From Lates calcarifer (Eukaryota > Chordata > Actinopteri > Centropomidae), in NCBI RefSeq assembly GCF_001640805.2, contig NC_066838.1:22255928-22319927 (forward strand): a stretch of 64,000 nt of DNA, given 5' to 3'. Positions 25,683 through 37,615 of this stretch are shown in pieces. Both the position numbers and the translations under genes were made by a program. Position 1 is the first letter of the stretch, and each line of letters starts with the position of its first letter. A model generated the notes under the pieces. That model searched no databases. It was not told the DNA's origin and worked only from the letters and a program-made list of their open reading frames with translations.

Positions 25683-26296
25683 CGAGCCACTCCTCCAGCA
25701 CCCAAAGAAATATAAACAGTATGGGTAAAGTTCACTGCTGCCATACTACTACAGGAAGTGGCTTGAGCGCAGGGGACTCTGGGTATTGTAGTTAGTGCGG
25801 GGGAGGATCAGACCAAGCAGGTGGTCTGCAGCCTGGCTATGGTGGAATGTAACTATACATTTTCTTCAGTACTTTACTTGAGTACTGTTATATATGTATG
25901 TTACCATGACTTATTCTACTACTACTAATAATAATTATAGTCATATATAATCATGGACAAGGTGCAGGTGTGCTGCTCTAAGTTGCTTTTTCAAGGTGCA
26001 ACATTAAAGCCGAATACTGGTTGGTCTTTGTTGTCCATCTGCAGTAGTCTTATAGAGTCCAATGCTCTGGAGACTGTAGAGGGAGAATGTAGTCTTGAAT
26101 AATCTTGAAAATTCAGGCTTTCGTCTTAATTTTGTTATGATAAATTTGATCCTAATGCTGAAATTGCTCTCAGGGAAAATGATATTTGCGTTCACACTTG
26201 ACTTGACGACTGTGGTGTTACAGGCCAGTGCTGTAAGGTATCCTGTCATTCTCTGTTCCCCTTCATCATCAGGAATAAACACAAACAAGACAAAAT
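25683..26296. promoter_or_regulatory. Head-to-head promoter interval of the DUF1295 gene and bin2
   Basis: These 614 bp separate the two start codons, so both 5' UTRs and promoters must lie here or overlap. A short repeat piece with GTACTTTACTTGAGTACTG sits near 25868-25888; such text is common in fish repeats. No TATA box is evident near either gene. Confidence 0.5.
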
Positions 26297-29177
26297 ATGG
26301 CCGACAGCACGAGTCCAAAAAGCAACTCTGGTGACTTTGCTAAAAAAGTCCAGCGACAGCTGAGCAGGAGCAAAGAGAAGGTAACAGTCTGTACGTTCTT
26401 GTTCACAGAGGAAAGAGAACATTACCTCTTAATTACTGTTGTTATGAGAGTTGTGCTTTTTTCTGCAGGTGCTGCAAAGGCTGGGAAAGACTGTGGAGAC
26501 CAGAGACGACCAGTTTGAAGTCTTTCTGCAGCAGTTTAATGACCAGCAGGTAATCATCTTCCTGCTTAATGAAAAAATAAGAAGTGTGGAGGAGACAATT
26601 CAAAAGTTTAAGCTAACAGTTAGATTTTTCTCGTTTCACTGGGATGATCCTTTGATTTTACGTGAGTGAACCCAACATCATTAAAGTAATCTACAGTCTA
26701 ATAAAGCTCTTGTCTATTTGCAGACTGATGGGAACCGGATGTACAAGGACCTGAGGAACTACATCAACGCAGTCAGAGGTGAAATGTGCTTTTTGCTTGT
26801 AGATGCTGCAGAGCTGTAAATTGTATCCTCTGTAGTCTCCATATCATCAGTTCTGCTTTTTACAGACATGCGTGAAGCGTCGAGGCGCCTTTCCCAGTCT
26901 CTGTTTGACGCCTATGAAAGCGACTGGGCCGGCGAGGAAGACTTGGGAGCCATTGTGGAGGTCAGAACCAATTTCAGATCATCAGTGATAATATAAACCC
27001 TCTCGCTGCATGCTCTAACACTGCACAGTTTTGTTTTACAAGCACAAAAGCAGCAAGATTCGTGCATCACCAGGGGACCAAACCCCCACCTTGTTCCCCC
27101 TCCCTGTCTTCATACATAATTAATGCAATATTTATGCTGCGCCTTTTAATAAGGGGGAGGATCTCCTGTGGAATGACTACGAGGTGAAGCTATTAGACCA
27201 GGCCGTACGCACCATGGAGTCCTATGTGAGCCAATTCCCAGATGTCAGGGTAAGGCACGAGGAACCAAGTGTGCAAGCAAACAAAACTGAACACACAGAC
27301 AGACAAAAGTCCTGAGAGCAAACACACAAAACCCAACAGAGACGTTCACACAGAGACATGCACACACAGATAATATATCTGGATCAGCTGCCTTTTTCCA
27401 TCTGTAGGAGAAAGTTGCCAAGAGGGGAAGAAAACTAGTTGACTACGACTCTTCCCGTCACCACCTGGAGGCACTGCAGACTGCCAAGAAGAAGGATGAT
27501 ATCAAGATAAACAAGGTCATTAAAAGTGACACACATATCTCTTTTTTTTACTGTGTATTTCAACCTTCATTTGTTCAGAAATATACATTAAAAGTAAGAC
27601 AGTTTTCATCCTGCAGGCAGAGGAAGAGGTGAATTATACTAAAAGTGTCTATGAAGGCATCAACAATGAGCTAAAAGAGGAGCTGCCTCTGCTCTATGAC
27701 AGGTGTGATAGAATATTTATTTTATTACCATTTTATTTATTAGGATTTGCAGATTTTTTAACACAATGTGTTGATGTTTTTCTCCTTTAGCCGCATTGGA
27801 TGCTACGTGGCTGTCTTCTCAGCCATGTCAAATTTACGAGACATCTTCTATAAAGAAATGAGCACGGTGGGTTTTGATCTGTGTCGGTCGAGCTGCTACA
27901 TTCATTTTGCAGACAATATTTATTGTCATAAACTGGTTTTTGACTGTTCGTCTCCTCTCGTAGCTCAATCGTGATCTGCAGAGTGTGGTAAAGGAGCTGC
28001 AGGCTCAGCACCCAGACAAAGTGTTTGCTGTGAGGGGAGTTCAACCGTAAGTTTTTCTTTTTAGCTTTAAATTTTGAAGTCATTTTGTTTTGTGGAAATT
28101 AAAGGAATAGTTCACCACAAAATGAAATCATCTACTCATGATGGTTTAATCTCCAGTATCCTTCACAGATCATGAAAAACTGTAAAAGATCCCACAAGTC
28201 TGTTCTTAGCCTTTTCCAAAAAGTAATACTAACTAATAATTTGCTGTTTTTTCATCCTATATTTTCCTTATTAATTGATATTATTGATTTCTGGTGAACA
28301 TTTATTTTGGGATGAACCAGTTTAATGAATTGATGTGTCTATTTGGGGATAGATTCTAAATATTCAAACCATGACTTTACTTTTTTCTGATATTATCTTG
28401 CTAAATGTTGCAGCTATGGCTCCCTGAGGAGACGAACTCTGATGTCCCCCAGAGCCTGGAAAGCCAGCTTTTCTGAGTTTCACAAGAGCTACAATCCTAA
28501 ACCCAGCCAGAGGTTTAGCCTCAGGTCCCCAGACAAACCTCGCCGCGGTACTCTGTCCAGGGAGAGCAGCACCCTTGCAGTCTCCTTGCAGTCGCCAACT
28601 CTGGAGACCCCCGAGCCCAGCGAGCTGGACGCCGAGTCGAGCCACAGTGAGACCAGCAGCTCTCTCGCGCGAGAGGACGGTGCGGTGGGGATGGATGGAA
28701 ACAAACTGAAGACAGGAGAAGACAGCAGTGAGGTGGAAGAAGGGAAGGGCGTGAAAGAAGAGGAGTCAGAACCAAAGCCTCCAGCAGAGTCTGACAAGGG
28801 AGACGGTGAGAAAGGTCCTGGAAGTGAGAGCAGCTCTGAACTGAACAACTCATGTGATTCAGAGAGTTTGGATCTCCAGCTGTCTGCTGCAGACAACAGC
28901 CCACTGCACATCGAAGAAAGAGAAGACAGTCCAGTTACCGTCAGCTCTCCTAAATCTAATGGACTGAAGAATGGTGAAGTTTCTGGGTTTAACTCTGACA
29001 CTAAGGTTTGTCATCTGATTAGCACACAGCTGAAGAATGGTGCTGCAGTGCCTTGGATTTACCATTGTTTTGTGTCATGACTCTATTTTTCAGTGTTTCC
29101 TCTTTTCTTTGTGTCCTATCCAGGATGCTCCTGCAGACAAACAGGCGTCCCTGGACTCCAAAAGCACAGATGTTTAA
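26297..29177 (+). CDS. bin2: Bridging integrator 2, BAR-domain protein
   Basis: Eleven exons (26297-26380, 26469-26549, 26724-26778, 26866-26960, 27154-27249, 27408-27515, 27617-27702, 27791-27866, 27964-28046, 28414-29005, 29124-29177) give 469 aa. The N-terminal BAR domain (about 10-240) shows the amphiphysin-family core [18 protein letters not shown] and LPLLYDSRIGCYV. BAR dimers sense and bend membranes in endocytosis and podosome formation. After residue 255 comes a low-complexity Ser/Glu/Pro-rich tail, mostly from one 592-bp exon. It ends in DSKSTDV without an SH3 domain. Absence of SH3 separates BIN2 from BIN1 and amphiphysin, and linkage to smagp and dazap2 agrees. The exon 5 acceptor (TTTTAATAAG) is weak, and two donors (GTCAGA, GTCATT) are atypical, but phases match throughout. 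Confidence 0.93.
28097..28205. repeat. Interspersed-repeat fragment in bin2 intron
   Basis: AAAGGAATAGTTCACCACAA followed by AATGAAATCATCTACTCA resembles the terminal part of a common fish repeat of the AGGAATAGTTCACCCAAAAA type. The rest of the element is decayed. Confidence 0.5.
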
Positions 29178-31895
29178 AGTTTTCACACTTTAACATAAGG
29201 TTTGTGTGTTTTTCACGCTTACAATCCATCACATATCATCATTCATCTTCTCTCTTTGTCCGTTGTTTCTGCATTTGACTAAGTTTTTTTTCTTCTTCAT
29301 AGATCTGTGTTTGCCAGAGCAGAATAGCACAGAGGAGATTGAAGTCAACAGCTGCACAAGAGAAAAAATGTGGAGACAGTCACACTCAAACGTCCAACTG
29401 GTGTCATGAAAGATGTTCTGTGCGTTGACTTGTTGCTGTTAGTTTTCTTATTTATCTTTTATTGAAATCAATTGTAAATACAGTGTCTTTTTTTGTAACA
29501 GCTTGGTTTCATTTTTGAAAAGTATCCTCACCCATTACATTATATCCTGTACCTGACAGGTACATTTTAAATTCAGAGCAGTTATTTTTTGTGTCCATGC
29601 ACGATTAGGTTTACATTGTTAGAAAACTTACCAGCTGACTACAACATGGTCACTGTACAAAGATGTACTGTGCTGTGGTCTCAGTTTCATGAGGAACAGA
29701 GCTAAACTCCAGGCTCATGTTGCCACTGACCAGAGGACTAAGACTAAACAGAAGTTTCTGTGATTTTCTTGTATTTTCTTTTCACTTTTTTGAATGTATT
29801 TTTTATTTTATCCAGTTTTCATGGCAGGGATTCACTTAAACTTCATTTTCCATTTTATTTTGAATTAAATACTCGATCTTCTCTACTCACAAAATGGGAA
29901 TCTATTAAATCATCATCTCCTTTCACTCAAGTTATTAGTCAACAGTTTATTTAATTTCAGTTCTTTGACAGATATGCACATCTACAGAAAAGATACATGG
30001 GAATTATTTTGAAATTTGTACACAAAAATAATAAAAACGCATTTGATTAAAACTTAATTTGAACAGCTGTGGTTGCTTCCCTGTAAATGGAGGGTTAAAG
30101 TGATAGTGAGAAATGTGTTATGGTCGATTAACCACAGTGTTTTTTTGTTTTTTTTTAATCATGATAGTCAGACACAGAGACCACTACTGCTGAGTTTCCT
30201 GATTTTATAGGTGACAGTGCAACATGTGCTTTCCTGTAAAATAACTCAGATGTGGTGGGGCAAAGGTGAAAAAGCCCAGCAAGAGCAAAACCAGACAACA
30301 GACACTTTTTCAACATAATTGGATGATTATTCCTCTGTGGCATGAACTCTGTATTAGTTGCCACACAGTCAGTTTAAGAGGCAGCATGTTTAGAAAAGAG
30401 AGCAGAGTATGAGTGGATTGGAAAATATTTTTTTTGTGGTTCAGAAAAACAGACTATGGATTATGAGTGGGTAATATTAAAATGTATGCATCATGTTATG
30501 GAGGTGTAGGGAGGGGTGATGTGGGGGTATGATATGAGATGTCCAGCTCAATATGACCAAGATGTTAACTCATCTTAAGGAGTAAAACTCAGCCTATGAA
30601 AACTCCCATATATGGCTGTAAAGGGAATTTTTTTGACTGTGGGAAAACAACCCATCAGAGTTATTTTGGTTTGGGTGTGACAACAACTTCACATTTGTAA
30701 CAGAGAGTAGGTATCACACACTCAGGGTGTGGAGCTTGAAATACATAAACATTTATTATTGACAAAATTAGTGAAATGTGCCTCAAACCTGACAGACTCA
30801 GTGCTGGTCTCTGCTGGTTTGGGCATGGTTTCCCCTCTGTTTCAATTTGGCACAAAAAACAACACATGCTGCCTGTGCCAATTTGTATCAAAGGCTTTGG
30901 TTTCGGCAAGTAAACAAAATACAACATGCACCAACGGCGCTGTTAACAAGAACGAACCATTAAACACATTTTACAGATAGTTTGCTGTGGCTGAATCCAA
31001 ATAGAAAGGTACTGCACTGTCTCCTCCAACAGTTAGAGGCTGTGAAGGCATGAAATCAAAGTTTACCACAGCTCTTCACTACCTGCTGCTGTTTTATTTT
31101 CAGCTTTATTTTCTTCCTGCACTCTTTAACCAGGTTTCCCAGATCTTGTAATGAAGATCTATATATCCATTGAAACAGGTCTAGTTTTTACTTAACCTGC
31201 TGTGATAATTATGTTGATGCTATGTGTACTTTTATAGCCAATAAATAAAACTCTACTCAGATGTGTGTTTTATCATTAAAGTGGCAGATTTAAAGAATAA
31301 GACAATAAAAATGCAAAAACAGTTATTATTAACACTAACGGGCATGAAAAGTTGTGTAACTTAACCAAAAATGCTGCACAAAAATCCACATGCACTGAGC
31401 CTCAGTCAAGCTGAATCAAGTTCAAGTCGAGTCGAGTCGAGTAGGTCGAGTGTATGGCTGTGTGCAGGTTTGCAGAACTGAATGATCTCAGCAAACAGCA
31501 CATGCAGCTACAGTCAACCCACAGCAGAAAACTTGTGATGGTTGTAATACTTTCATTTATGTGGGCAGCAGCAGTCTGAAAACATGTAAATGCTGAGTAG
31601 GTGGGAGAAAACAAAAACTTTTCCTGAATAGTGTACTGGTAAAAAAAAAAAGCACTAGTGAGGAGGTCAGTGGGGACCCACGGCATATTTTAAGCCCAAG
31701 GGCCATGTAACAGGTTAATCCGTCCATGCAAACAAGCAGCTTCACTCTGGTCCACATTGTAAACTGAGCAGTGATATATCTTGCTCATAGACGATCTTCG
31801 ACGAGCAGCTGGGGGAGGAAAGGGAGGGGTCGGAAATCGAGAGCGTGTGCTGCATGACTCACGAGTGCTGCTGGGCGAAAAGTATAACTACATAC
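29178..31895 (+). other. bin2 3' UTR and spacer before smagp
   Basis: AATAAA at 30030-30035 could end bin2 at about 30055. A second overlapping pair of signals, AATAAATAAA, starts at 31240 and could mark a longer 3' UTR. A short GAGTC repeat lies near 31425-31445. No coding sequence is recognisable. Confidence 0.5.
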
Positions 31896-31899
31896 TGTA

Positions 31900-32055
31900 T
31901 TTCACAGACGCAGTTTTAGACGCGAGAACAGAGTCACACGGAGTTTAAATTTCAAACTTGAGTTAGCAGTGTGTGTTAGTTTTCTCCACCTCTGTTTGTC
32001 AGCTCGGGGAAAAGTTGTTTGTCCAGGTTTTTCAGAGACGCTCCGCTGCGCCCAG
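31900..32055 (+). other. smagp: smagp noncoding first exon (probable)
   Basis: GCTGCGCCCAG|GTAAGC gives a strong donor at 32055/32056. The sequence upstream has a TATA-like GTATAACTAC near 31880. The start of the exon is not certain. Confidence 0.45.
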
Positions 32056-32352
32056 GTAAGCTGACAAAACCGCTGATGAACAATGTCTGATTGATTGTTC
32101 AGTAGTTTGAGAATCATGAGGAGTTTACCTGAATATTTAGCTCAGGAGTTGTTGTTGTTGTCAGTTTGTAAAGGAAGCTAAATTCATGAGGACATGAAGG
32201 AGAAGACGTTTAGTTTTTCCTAAAAAGGTCGGACTGACCGGTTCACTGAGAAGAAGACAAAGAAAGTCATCTGTCTGTAACAATGGAGGCAAAAAGTGAT
32301 AACCGGCTGTTTCCTCACGTCAACATAAAACATGTGACACGGTTAGAAAACT

Positions 32353-32644
32353 TTAGGGTTGCGAGTAATGCTTACTTTCATCATTATTTTCTGAATTAAT
32401 CGTTGGCTGTTAAAATTTCCCACAGTGCAAGATAATCTATTTTTAAAGTATTTTTATTCGACTAACAGCCCAACGCTTTAAAAAGTTCAGTTTTGACAAA
32501 GCAAAGCGTCAAATTTTAAGAAACTAGAGGCAGTGAGTGTTTGAGAAATGACCAAATTGATTAACCGACTGTCAAAATAGTTTCAGATTCATTTTTTTTT
32601 TTACACTCGACTAATCGGTTAATCGGAAAATCGTTGCAGCCCTA
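32353..32644. mobile_element. hAT-like MITE, nearly full length
   Basis: The left end TAGGGTTGCGAGTAATGCTT and the right end GAAAATCGTTGCAGCCCTA are imperfect inverted repeats. The interior is noncoding, with the ATTAACCGACTGTC and CGACTAATCGGTTAATC segments. It is about 75 bp upstream of the smagp start-codon exon. Confidence 0.7.
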
Positions 32645-32745
32645 GAAAACGTTACTGCAAAAATGCCAGTGATATAAGTCTTTGTTTATTAGTTTTCACA
32701 GTTCTGTGTGTTTCTTACAGGTCGGCAGTGAGTTCAACAGCAACC

Positions 32746-35700
32746 ATGAACGGTAAGAGCATGTTTAATCAGTTCTAACAGCGCTGATTTATTTGTACCG
32801 TTGAAAATGTCTTGTATTTTTTTGTGGCACTGTTGCACTGTGCAACACACTTGACTTCCGGCGCTCAACAACCAGGCCCAAGAGCCCCCAAAAGCCCCAG
32901 GTTCATTCATCAACTGGGTTATGAATTAAAGTGCACCATCAGCTAAGCAGCCTGCATTACCTAATGTGTGGCTCAGTCTTGTAGAAGGGGGAGTGTGTCC
33001 AAGTGGTTTTAACACCTTTATTTCTTTATTTCGTTTATATTGTACTCCTATAAATACAGCTGTTACATTGATTTACAGTAGTTGACTTACAGAAAACCTT
33101 GGGAGAAGTGTTATTATTCCAGCACAGGAGTGTGAGATAAGATAAGAAAACATGAACTTTATTAATCCAACAGGGTGAAGTTTACATCGTTAGAGCAGCA
33201 GCAGGGTGTAGACGAGTTGTCAAGCGAAATTAAGAGAGAGAAAATATCACCGTCATCAGTGTATTTACATAAGGTGCTATTGTACTCTGTTTACAGAGAT
33301 TAATATTTCACATTGTTTACATTAAGTGTAGCACTGCACATCTGTCGAGCAATGGTGAGAAAAAAGTTGCATGTGTTACAAAGAAGAATTGCACACATTA
33401 CTGTCCATTAGTGTTTGTTGGAGTGCCTGCTGGGTTGTTGGGAACAGTGCTGGTTGTAGAGTGTGACAGCAGCAGGAAGAAAAGAGCTGCGGCATCGCTC
33501 CTTTGAACACTGCAGGTGGAGCAGCTGATCACTGAAGGAGCTGCCCAGCAGTGCTGTCAGAGTCTCATGCGGGTGGAGGGGTGAGGGGGCTGGGAGACGT
33601 TCTGCCTCAAGGATGAAAGCTTGGCAAACATACTTTTCTCTCCCACAACCTCCCACTTTATCCAGGGGGCATCCCAGGATGGAGCCTGCCCTCTTGACCA
33701 GCTTATTCAGTCTCTGCCTGTCTGCTGCTGTTGAGATTCTGCTGCTATACAACACACCACTCCATAACAATCCATCTCCGTGTCCATGTTCATCGCGGTG
33801 GGTGGGTGGGTGGTGTTTGGTCCTGCAGAAATCTATCACCAGCTCTTTGGTTTTTCCAGTGTTTATTTGGAGGCGGTTCCACTGACACCAGCCCACAAAG
33901 TCCCGGGTTAGTCTCCTGTGCTCCTCTTCAGCTCCATCAGTCATGTGGACAACAATAGAGGAGCCGTCGGAGAACGTCTGCAGATGACACTTTGTTGAGT
34001 TATGGGCCAAGTCTGTGGTGTAGAGGGTAAACAGGAAAGGGGCCAGGACTGTCCGTTGTGGAGCGCCCATGCTGCAGAGGACAGTGTCAGACATGCAGCC
34101 CTTTAACCTCACACACTGTGGTCTGTTTGAGGTAGTCCAGGAGGCAGTGGCCTCAGGAGTGAGGTTTGAATGCACCAGAGAAGTTAAAGAAAATGATTCT
34201 CACAGTCCATGGTCCATGAATGGGTACACCAGAGGGCAGAGGTAGATTTGGCCTGGCTTCTGCAGGGCCATCATCAGATGAGAAGGCTGTGTAGTTCCTT
34301 CAGGGTGTGGTTTCTTTGGCACGCAGGAAGTCCTCCACAAGATCGGCGCTCTCTCCAGTTTCAGGCTCAGATTGAGGATGGACGAGACTGTCCCACACAG
34401 CTGGTCCACACAGGACTTGGGGACCAAGTCGGCGAGGTGGGCTGGGCATAGGGTGGGGCAGATGCCTGGTCAACTCTATTTTCACTGGATTCCTTGCACC
34501 CTGATATGGTTTTTTGAGGCCTCCCCAGACTCCACTCATGTTGTTCTGCTGCAGCTGATCCTGACTGAGTTTTCAACTAATCAGTTACTTGAATAGTCAT
34601 ATCAGCTCAAAAGTAGGTTAAAGATTTCTTGAGTTAGATTTTGATCAAAATCAGTGTGCAGTGTTTTCCTGTGGGGGAAAGTAATACATCAATTTACTAG
34701 AGTTCTGTAGTTATTTTATATTTTGAGGTAGTTGTACTTGAGCAGATTAATCAATAATGAAAATAATCATTAGTTGCAGTCTGATTAATCATTTGGTCAA
34801 AATGTCTTATCAAATAAGACCACGAAAAGCAGCAGATTCTTGTATTTGTAAGCCTTGAATGGAAGAATGTTTGGTATTTTTTTTTGCTTAATTGCTCATT
34901 AATTTTCTGTCAGTAGACTAATTAACAAATGCTTGCAGCTCTGTTTCTGGAAATACTTGTATATTTCTGCTTTTAGTAAAAATATAACATTCTTATTTAC
35001 CTATAATAGAGTGTTTTTATAGTGTGTATTGTTTCTTTTACTCAAACCAAAGATCTCTGTGCTTCTTCTACGACTGGTGTGTTCTCTGATTAAGTCCTTG
35101 CATCACAGAGGATTCAGAAATAAACAAGAGGTTGACAGCTTTTGTTTCAGCTCCAGTCCTTAATAATGAGATTACTGTGTCACAACACTTAATATTCCTT
35201 CCTCAGCCAGCAGCTATGCAGTTATACAAGTTGCTCGGAGCAGATTGTGCGCTGCAGACGGAGCTCGGTGACATTTTTAACATGCTTTTTTATCTTCCAG
35301 GTTCAGATACGATGCATTTACCAACAGACTCCACAAATATGACCACAGCCGTGACGGAGAGTAAGTACACAGTGTTTTTTAAGATCTATTATGAATGCAC
35401 TGACTTGGCTTTGAATGCTGTAGCTGATAAGTATTCTGACATCATAACCTTATAGTTTGTGTTATTTGATCTTTAAATATACTGCCTGTGGTTTCTCTTT
35501 TTATTCAGAAACAACTATGGGGCCTTTAACATCTCTTCCCACACAAGCAGACACCACCATGATTCAGGGTGACTCCTACACTTTTTGTTTTATCTTTCCT
35601 ATTACTGGCACTCACACTGATATCCTCTGACTCTGACAGCTGAGACATGGCACAGTTTACTTCCTCTCAGTAACGAGTCTCCTGACCTCTCTTCGTTGTC

Positions 35701-36412
35701 TGTTACCTGTCACCAGTGTTTTCAAATCTAATCTACTTGTTTTATTGTTTCCCTCAGTGGTAACAACAGCAGCCCCTGCAGGTCCAGACTCAGCAGTTAT
35801 TGCAGGTAACTTTGTTCACAGCTTATCCTGAACCTTTTATACCTACACACCAGTGATACCTTTACCCGAGGCATTATGTTTTTTGTGTCGCCCGTCTGTC
35901 TGTCCCATACTTGTGATCACAATATCTCAGGCATGCTGTGAGGGAATTCCTTAAAATTTGGTATTCACTTGGACTCAAGGAATTTGGTGGTCAAGAATTC
36001 ATAATGATTATGATAAAATACACTTAATACCACCTTATTAAATTCCTTCAGTGTGTTCACTATGCATGTTATGAGTCTTGATAGACATGGATGTAAACTG
36101 CAACTTAACAGGTCAGTGGAGGCATACAACCATGAGGCAGTAATTCTAATCTTGTTACATTGTGAAGTCATAGTTTTCTCAAAACAGCATTTTTTTAAAA
36201 AGTTAGCATTTTTTAAATATTTTATGTTGATTTTTCCAGTGGTTATTGTTCTCATCCTGCTGACGGTGGCTGCTTTGGCCTTCCTGCTTTACCGGTATCT
36301 CTGCCACAATAAAGGAGACTACAGGACGACAGGGGAGCTTGCTCCAGGCGAGGACCCCGATGAGGAGTACAGTAACCAGGCTGCCAGTGAAAAGAAGGAA
36401 TACTTCATTTGA
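32746..36412 (+). CDS. smagp: Small cell adhesion glycoprotein
   Basis: Five coding exons, 32746-32752, 35301-35360, 35509-35568, 35758-35805 and 36240-36412, give 115 aa. The start exon contributes only ATGAACG. The extracellular part is rich in Thr, Ser and Pro (TTAVTE, TTMGPLTSLPTQ, VVTTAAPAGP), as expected for an O-glycosylated stalk, and has no cleaved signal peptide. One membrane helix lies at about 54-76. The short cytoplasmic tail ends in SEKKEYFI, nearly the same as the human SMAGP C-terminus. Human SMAGP is a type III membrane protein at epithelial lateral borders. All four coding introns are phase 1. The neighbours bin2 and dazap2 are the expected ones. The large intron after the start exon holds a LINE and MITE pieces. 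Confidence 0.9.
33136..34560 (-). mobile_element. LINE (non-LTR retrotransposon) fragment, reverse transcriptase and 3' tail
   Basis: The longest open frame is 34175-33408 on the minus strand. It carries reverse-transcriptase blocks APFLFTLYTTDL, LQTFSDGSSIV and LQINTGKTKELVIDF, then the C-terminal RLNKLVKRAGSILG. Further 5', at 34427-34200 and shifted in frame, is DQLCGTVSSILNLSL, also from the same LINE type. The 3' end at about 33136-33165 has AATAAAGTTC and then a TTATC-repeat tail. Internal parts are deleted and the active-site pair is FSDGS rather than F-A/S-DD, so it is dead. It is inserted antisense in the smagp intron. Confidence 0.8.
34735..34945. mobile_element. Rearranged hAT-like MITE copy
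   Basis: AATGAAAATAATCATTAGTT with GCAG at 34758-34781 is a family terminus pointing right. It is followed at once by TGATTAATCATTTGGTC and interior sequence. GACTAATTAACAAATGCTTG followed by CAGCTCTG near 34917-34943 is another right-pointing terminus. The order suggests a truncated or inverted copy. It interrupts a second repeat with GTACTTGAG before it and AAATACTTGTATATTTCTGC after it. Confidence 0.5.
35880..36010. repeat. Interspersed fish repeat fragment
   Basis: GTCTGTCTGTCCCATACTTG with CAATATCTCAGGCATGCTGT and CACTTGGACTCAAGGAA resembles a widely dispersed repeat in perch-like fish. It lies in the last smagp intron. Confidence 0.5.
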
Positions 36413-37104
36413 ACGAGGTGGATGACTTGCAGGTAGTGAGTGGAGCTTAGGAAAGAGAAGAAATAGGACTGTATTTGTGTGTTTTTTTTCTGTATCTGTG
36501 GTTTGAGGGAAGGCCGCTACCTGCTGCACACTGTTTTAGAGGAATACCTTGTTTAAGATTTTGCTCTAAAAACTGCACAGGTGCACAAGCAAAACCAAAG
36601 ATGCAATTATCACTGTCAGAGTGAAAATTGATGGACGTGGAGCAGGTGACAGACAGCAGTTGTGTGCAGATTAGCAGAGATCAGCGTGAAACAGGTGGTG
36701 GGATTTTAAAACGTCTACAGTCACAGTTACATGATCGGTTAATACTTAGCAACTATTAAAATGTAAGGTTAGCTTGTATCTTACACTATTTATCAGCTGT
36801 GTTTCGGTTTTTCTTCTTAGTATTTGCAATTTCTTGTTTCTTTCAGACATACTGTATTGTTCCCCCCTTGTACAAGACATGCTCTGGTGCTATTGAGGGC
36901 AGTTGCCTTTATATTGATTTGCTTTTAAAATAATTTTTCTATGCAGTTCTTTAATAAGCTAGTCAAAAACAATGTCCTCCTTTGAGCGCAGGACAGCAAA
37001 TTTTATTTGCTGCATTTGATTTCATTGTACCTGGCTTTTTTTTGTACAGTTCCTCTCCAGACTTTGTTACTGGTAACTTCCCTATTTTAAAAAATATGGA
37101 AGGC

Positions 37105-37110
37105 AATAAA
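37105..37110 (+). terminator. smagp: smagp polyadenylation signal (probable)
   Basis: AATAAA about 690 bp after the smagp stop, followed by GTTGTTATACAGTGTG, a GT-rich downstream stretch. Confidence 0.5.
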
Positions 37111-37615
37111 ACATGTTTTTCAACTAGTGTTGTTATACAGTGTGACAGCTTACAGTGATGTTTCATGTATTTTGAAATGGGCAGTGTCGTAATCATCAGC
37201 ACTTCTGCCCAAAATCAGATTTTGAATTGATGATCAATGAGCAAAGAATTCAAATGTTTTAATCAACATACTGCACATTACAAGTTTGTTAGACACGCCT
37301 AGCTACATCCAGTATAATCCCATACAACAGTCCAGCACAAAATCCCACTATTATGCGGTTTATGTTTAGACTTTTTGACCCTATGTTTGAGAGTTGATCT
37401 CCTGATAAAATATTAGAAACACCTCTCAGTATAATGTACTCCAAACCAAGACAACAAACCACAGCTACAAAGAATTACCACAGATATGAATCAAAACCAG
37501 CATCAACAAAAACTATGACAGGATTAATAAAGGTTTGATTTACTGTGGGCTGCATTGAATAGCGACAATATGGCTGAGTGAAGGTAATAAAACTTGTTTT
37601 TTTATTTTTTTTATT

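Noticed and set aside
28489..29001. 170-codon minus-strand frame opposite the large bin2 exon.
   Set aside because: It is the antisense shadow of the Ser/Glu-rich coding exon.
29206..29409. Extra bin2 3' coding exon near 29304 after a TTCATAG acceptor.
   Set aside because: The bin2 frame stops at 29177 first; at most this is a 3' UTR exon.
34209..34451. 80-codon plus-strand frame in the smagp intron.
   Set aside because: It is antisense to the LINE; the minus strand carries the reverse-transcriptase similarity.
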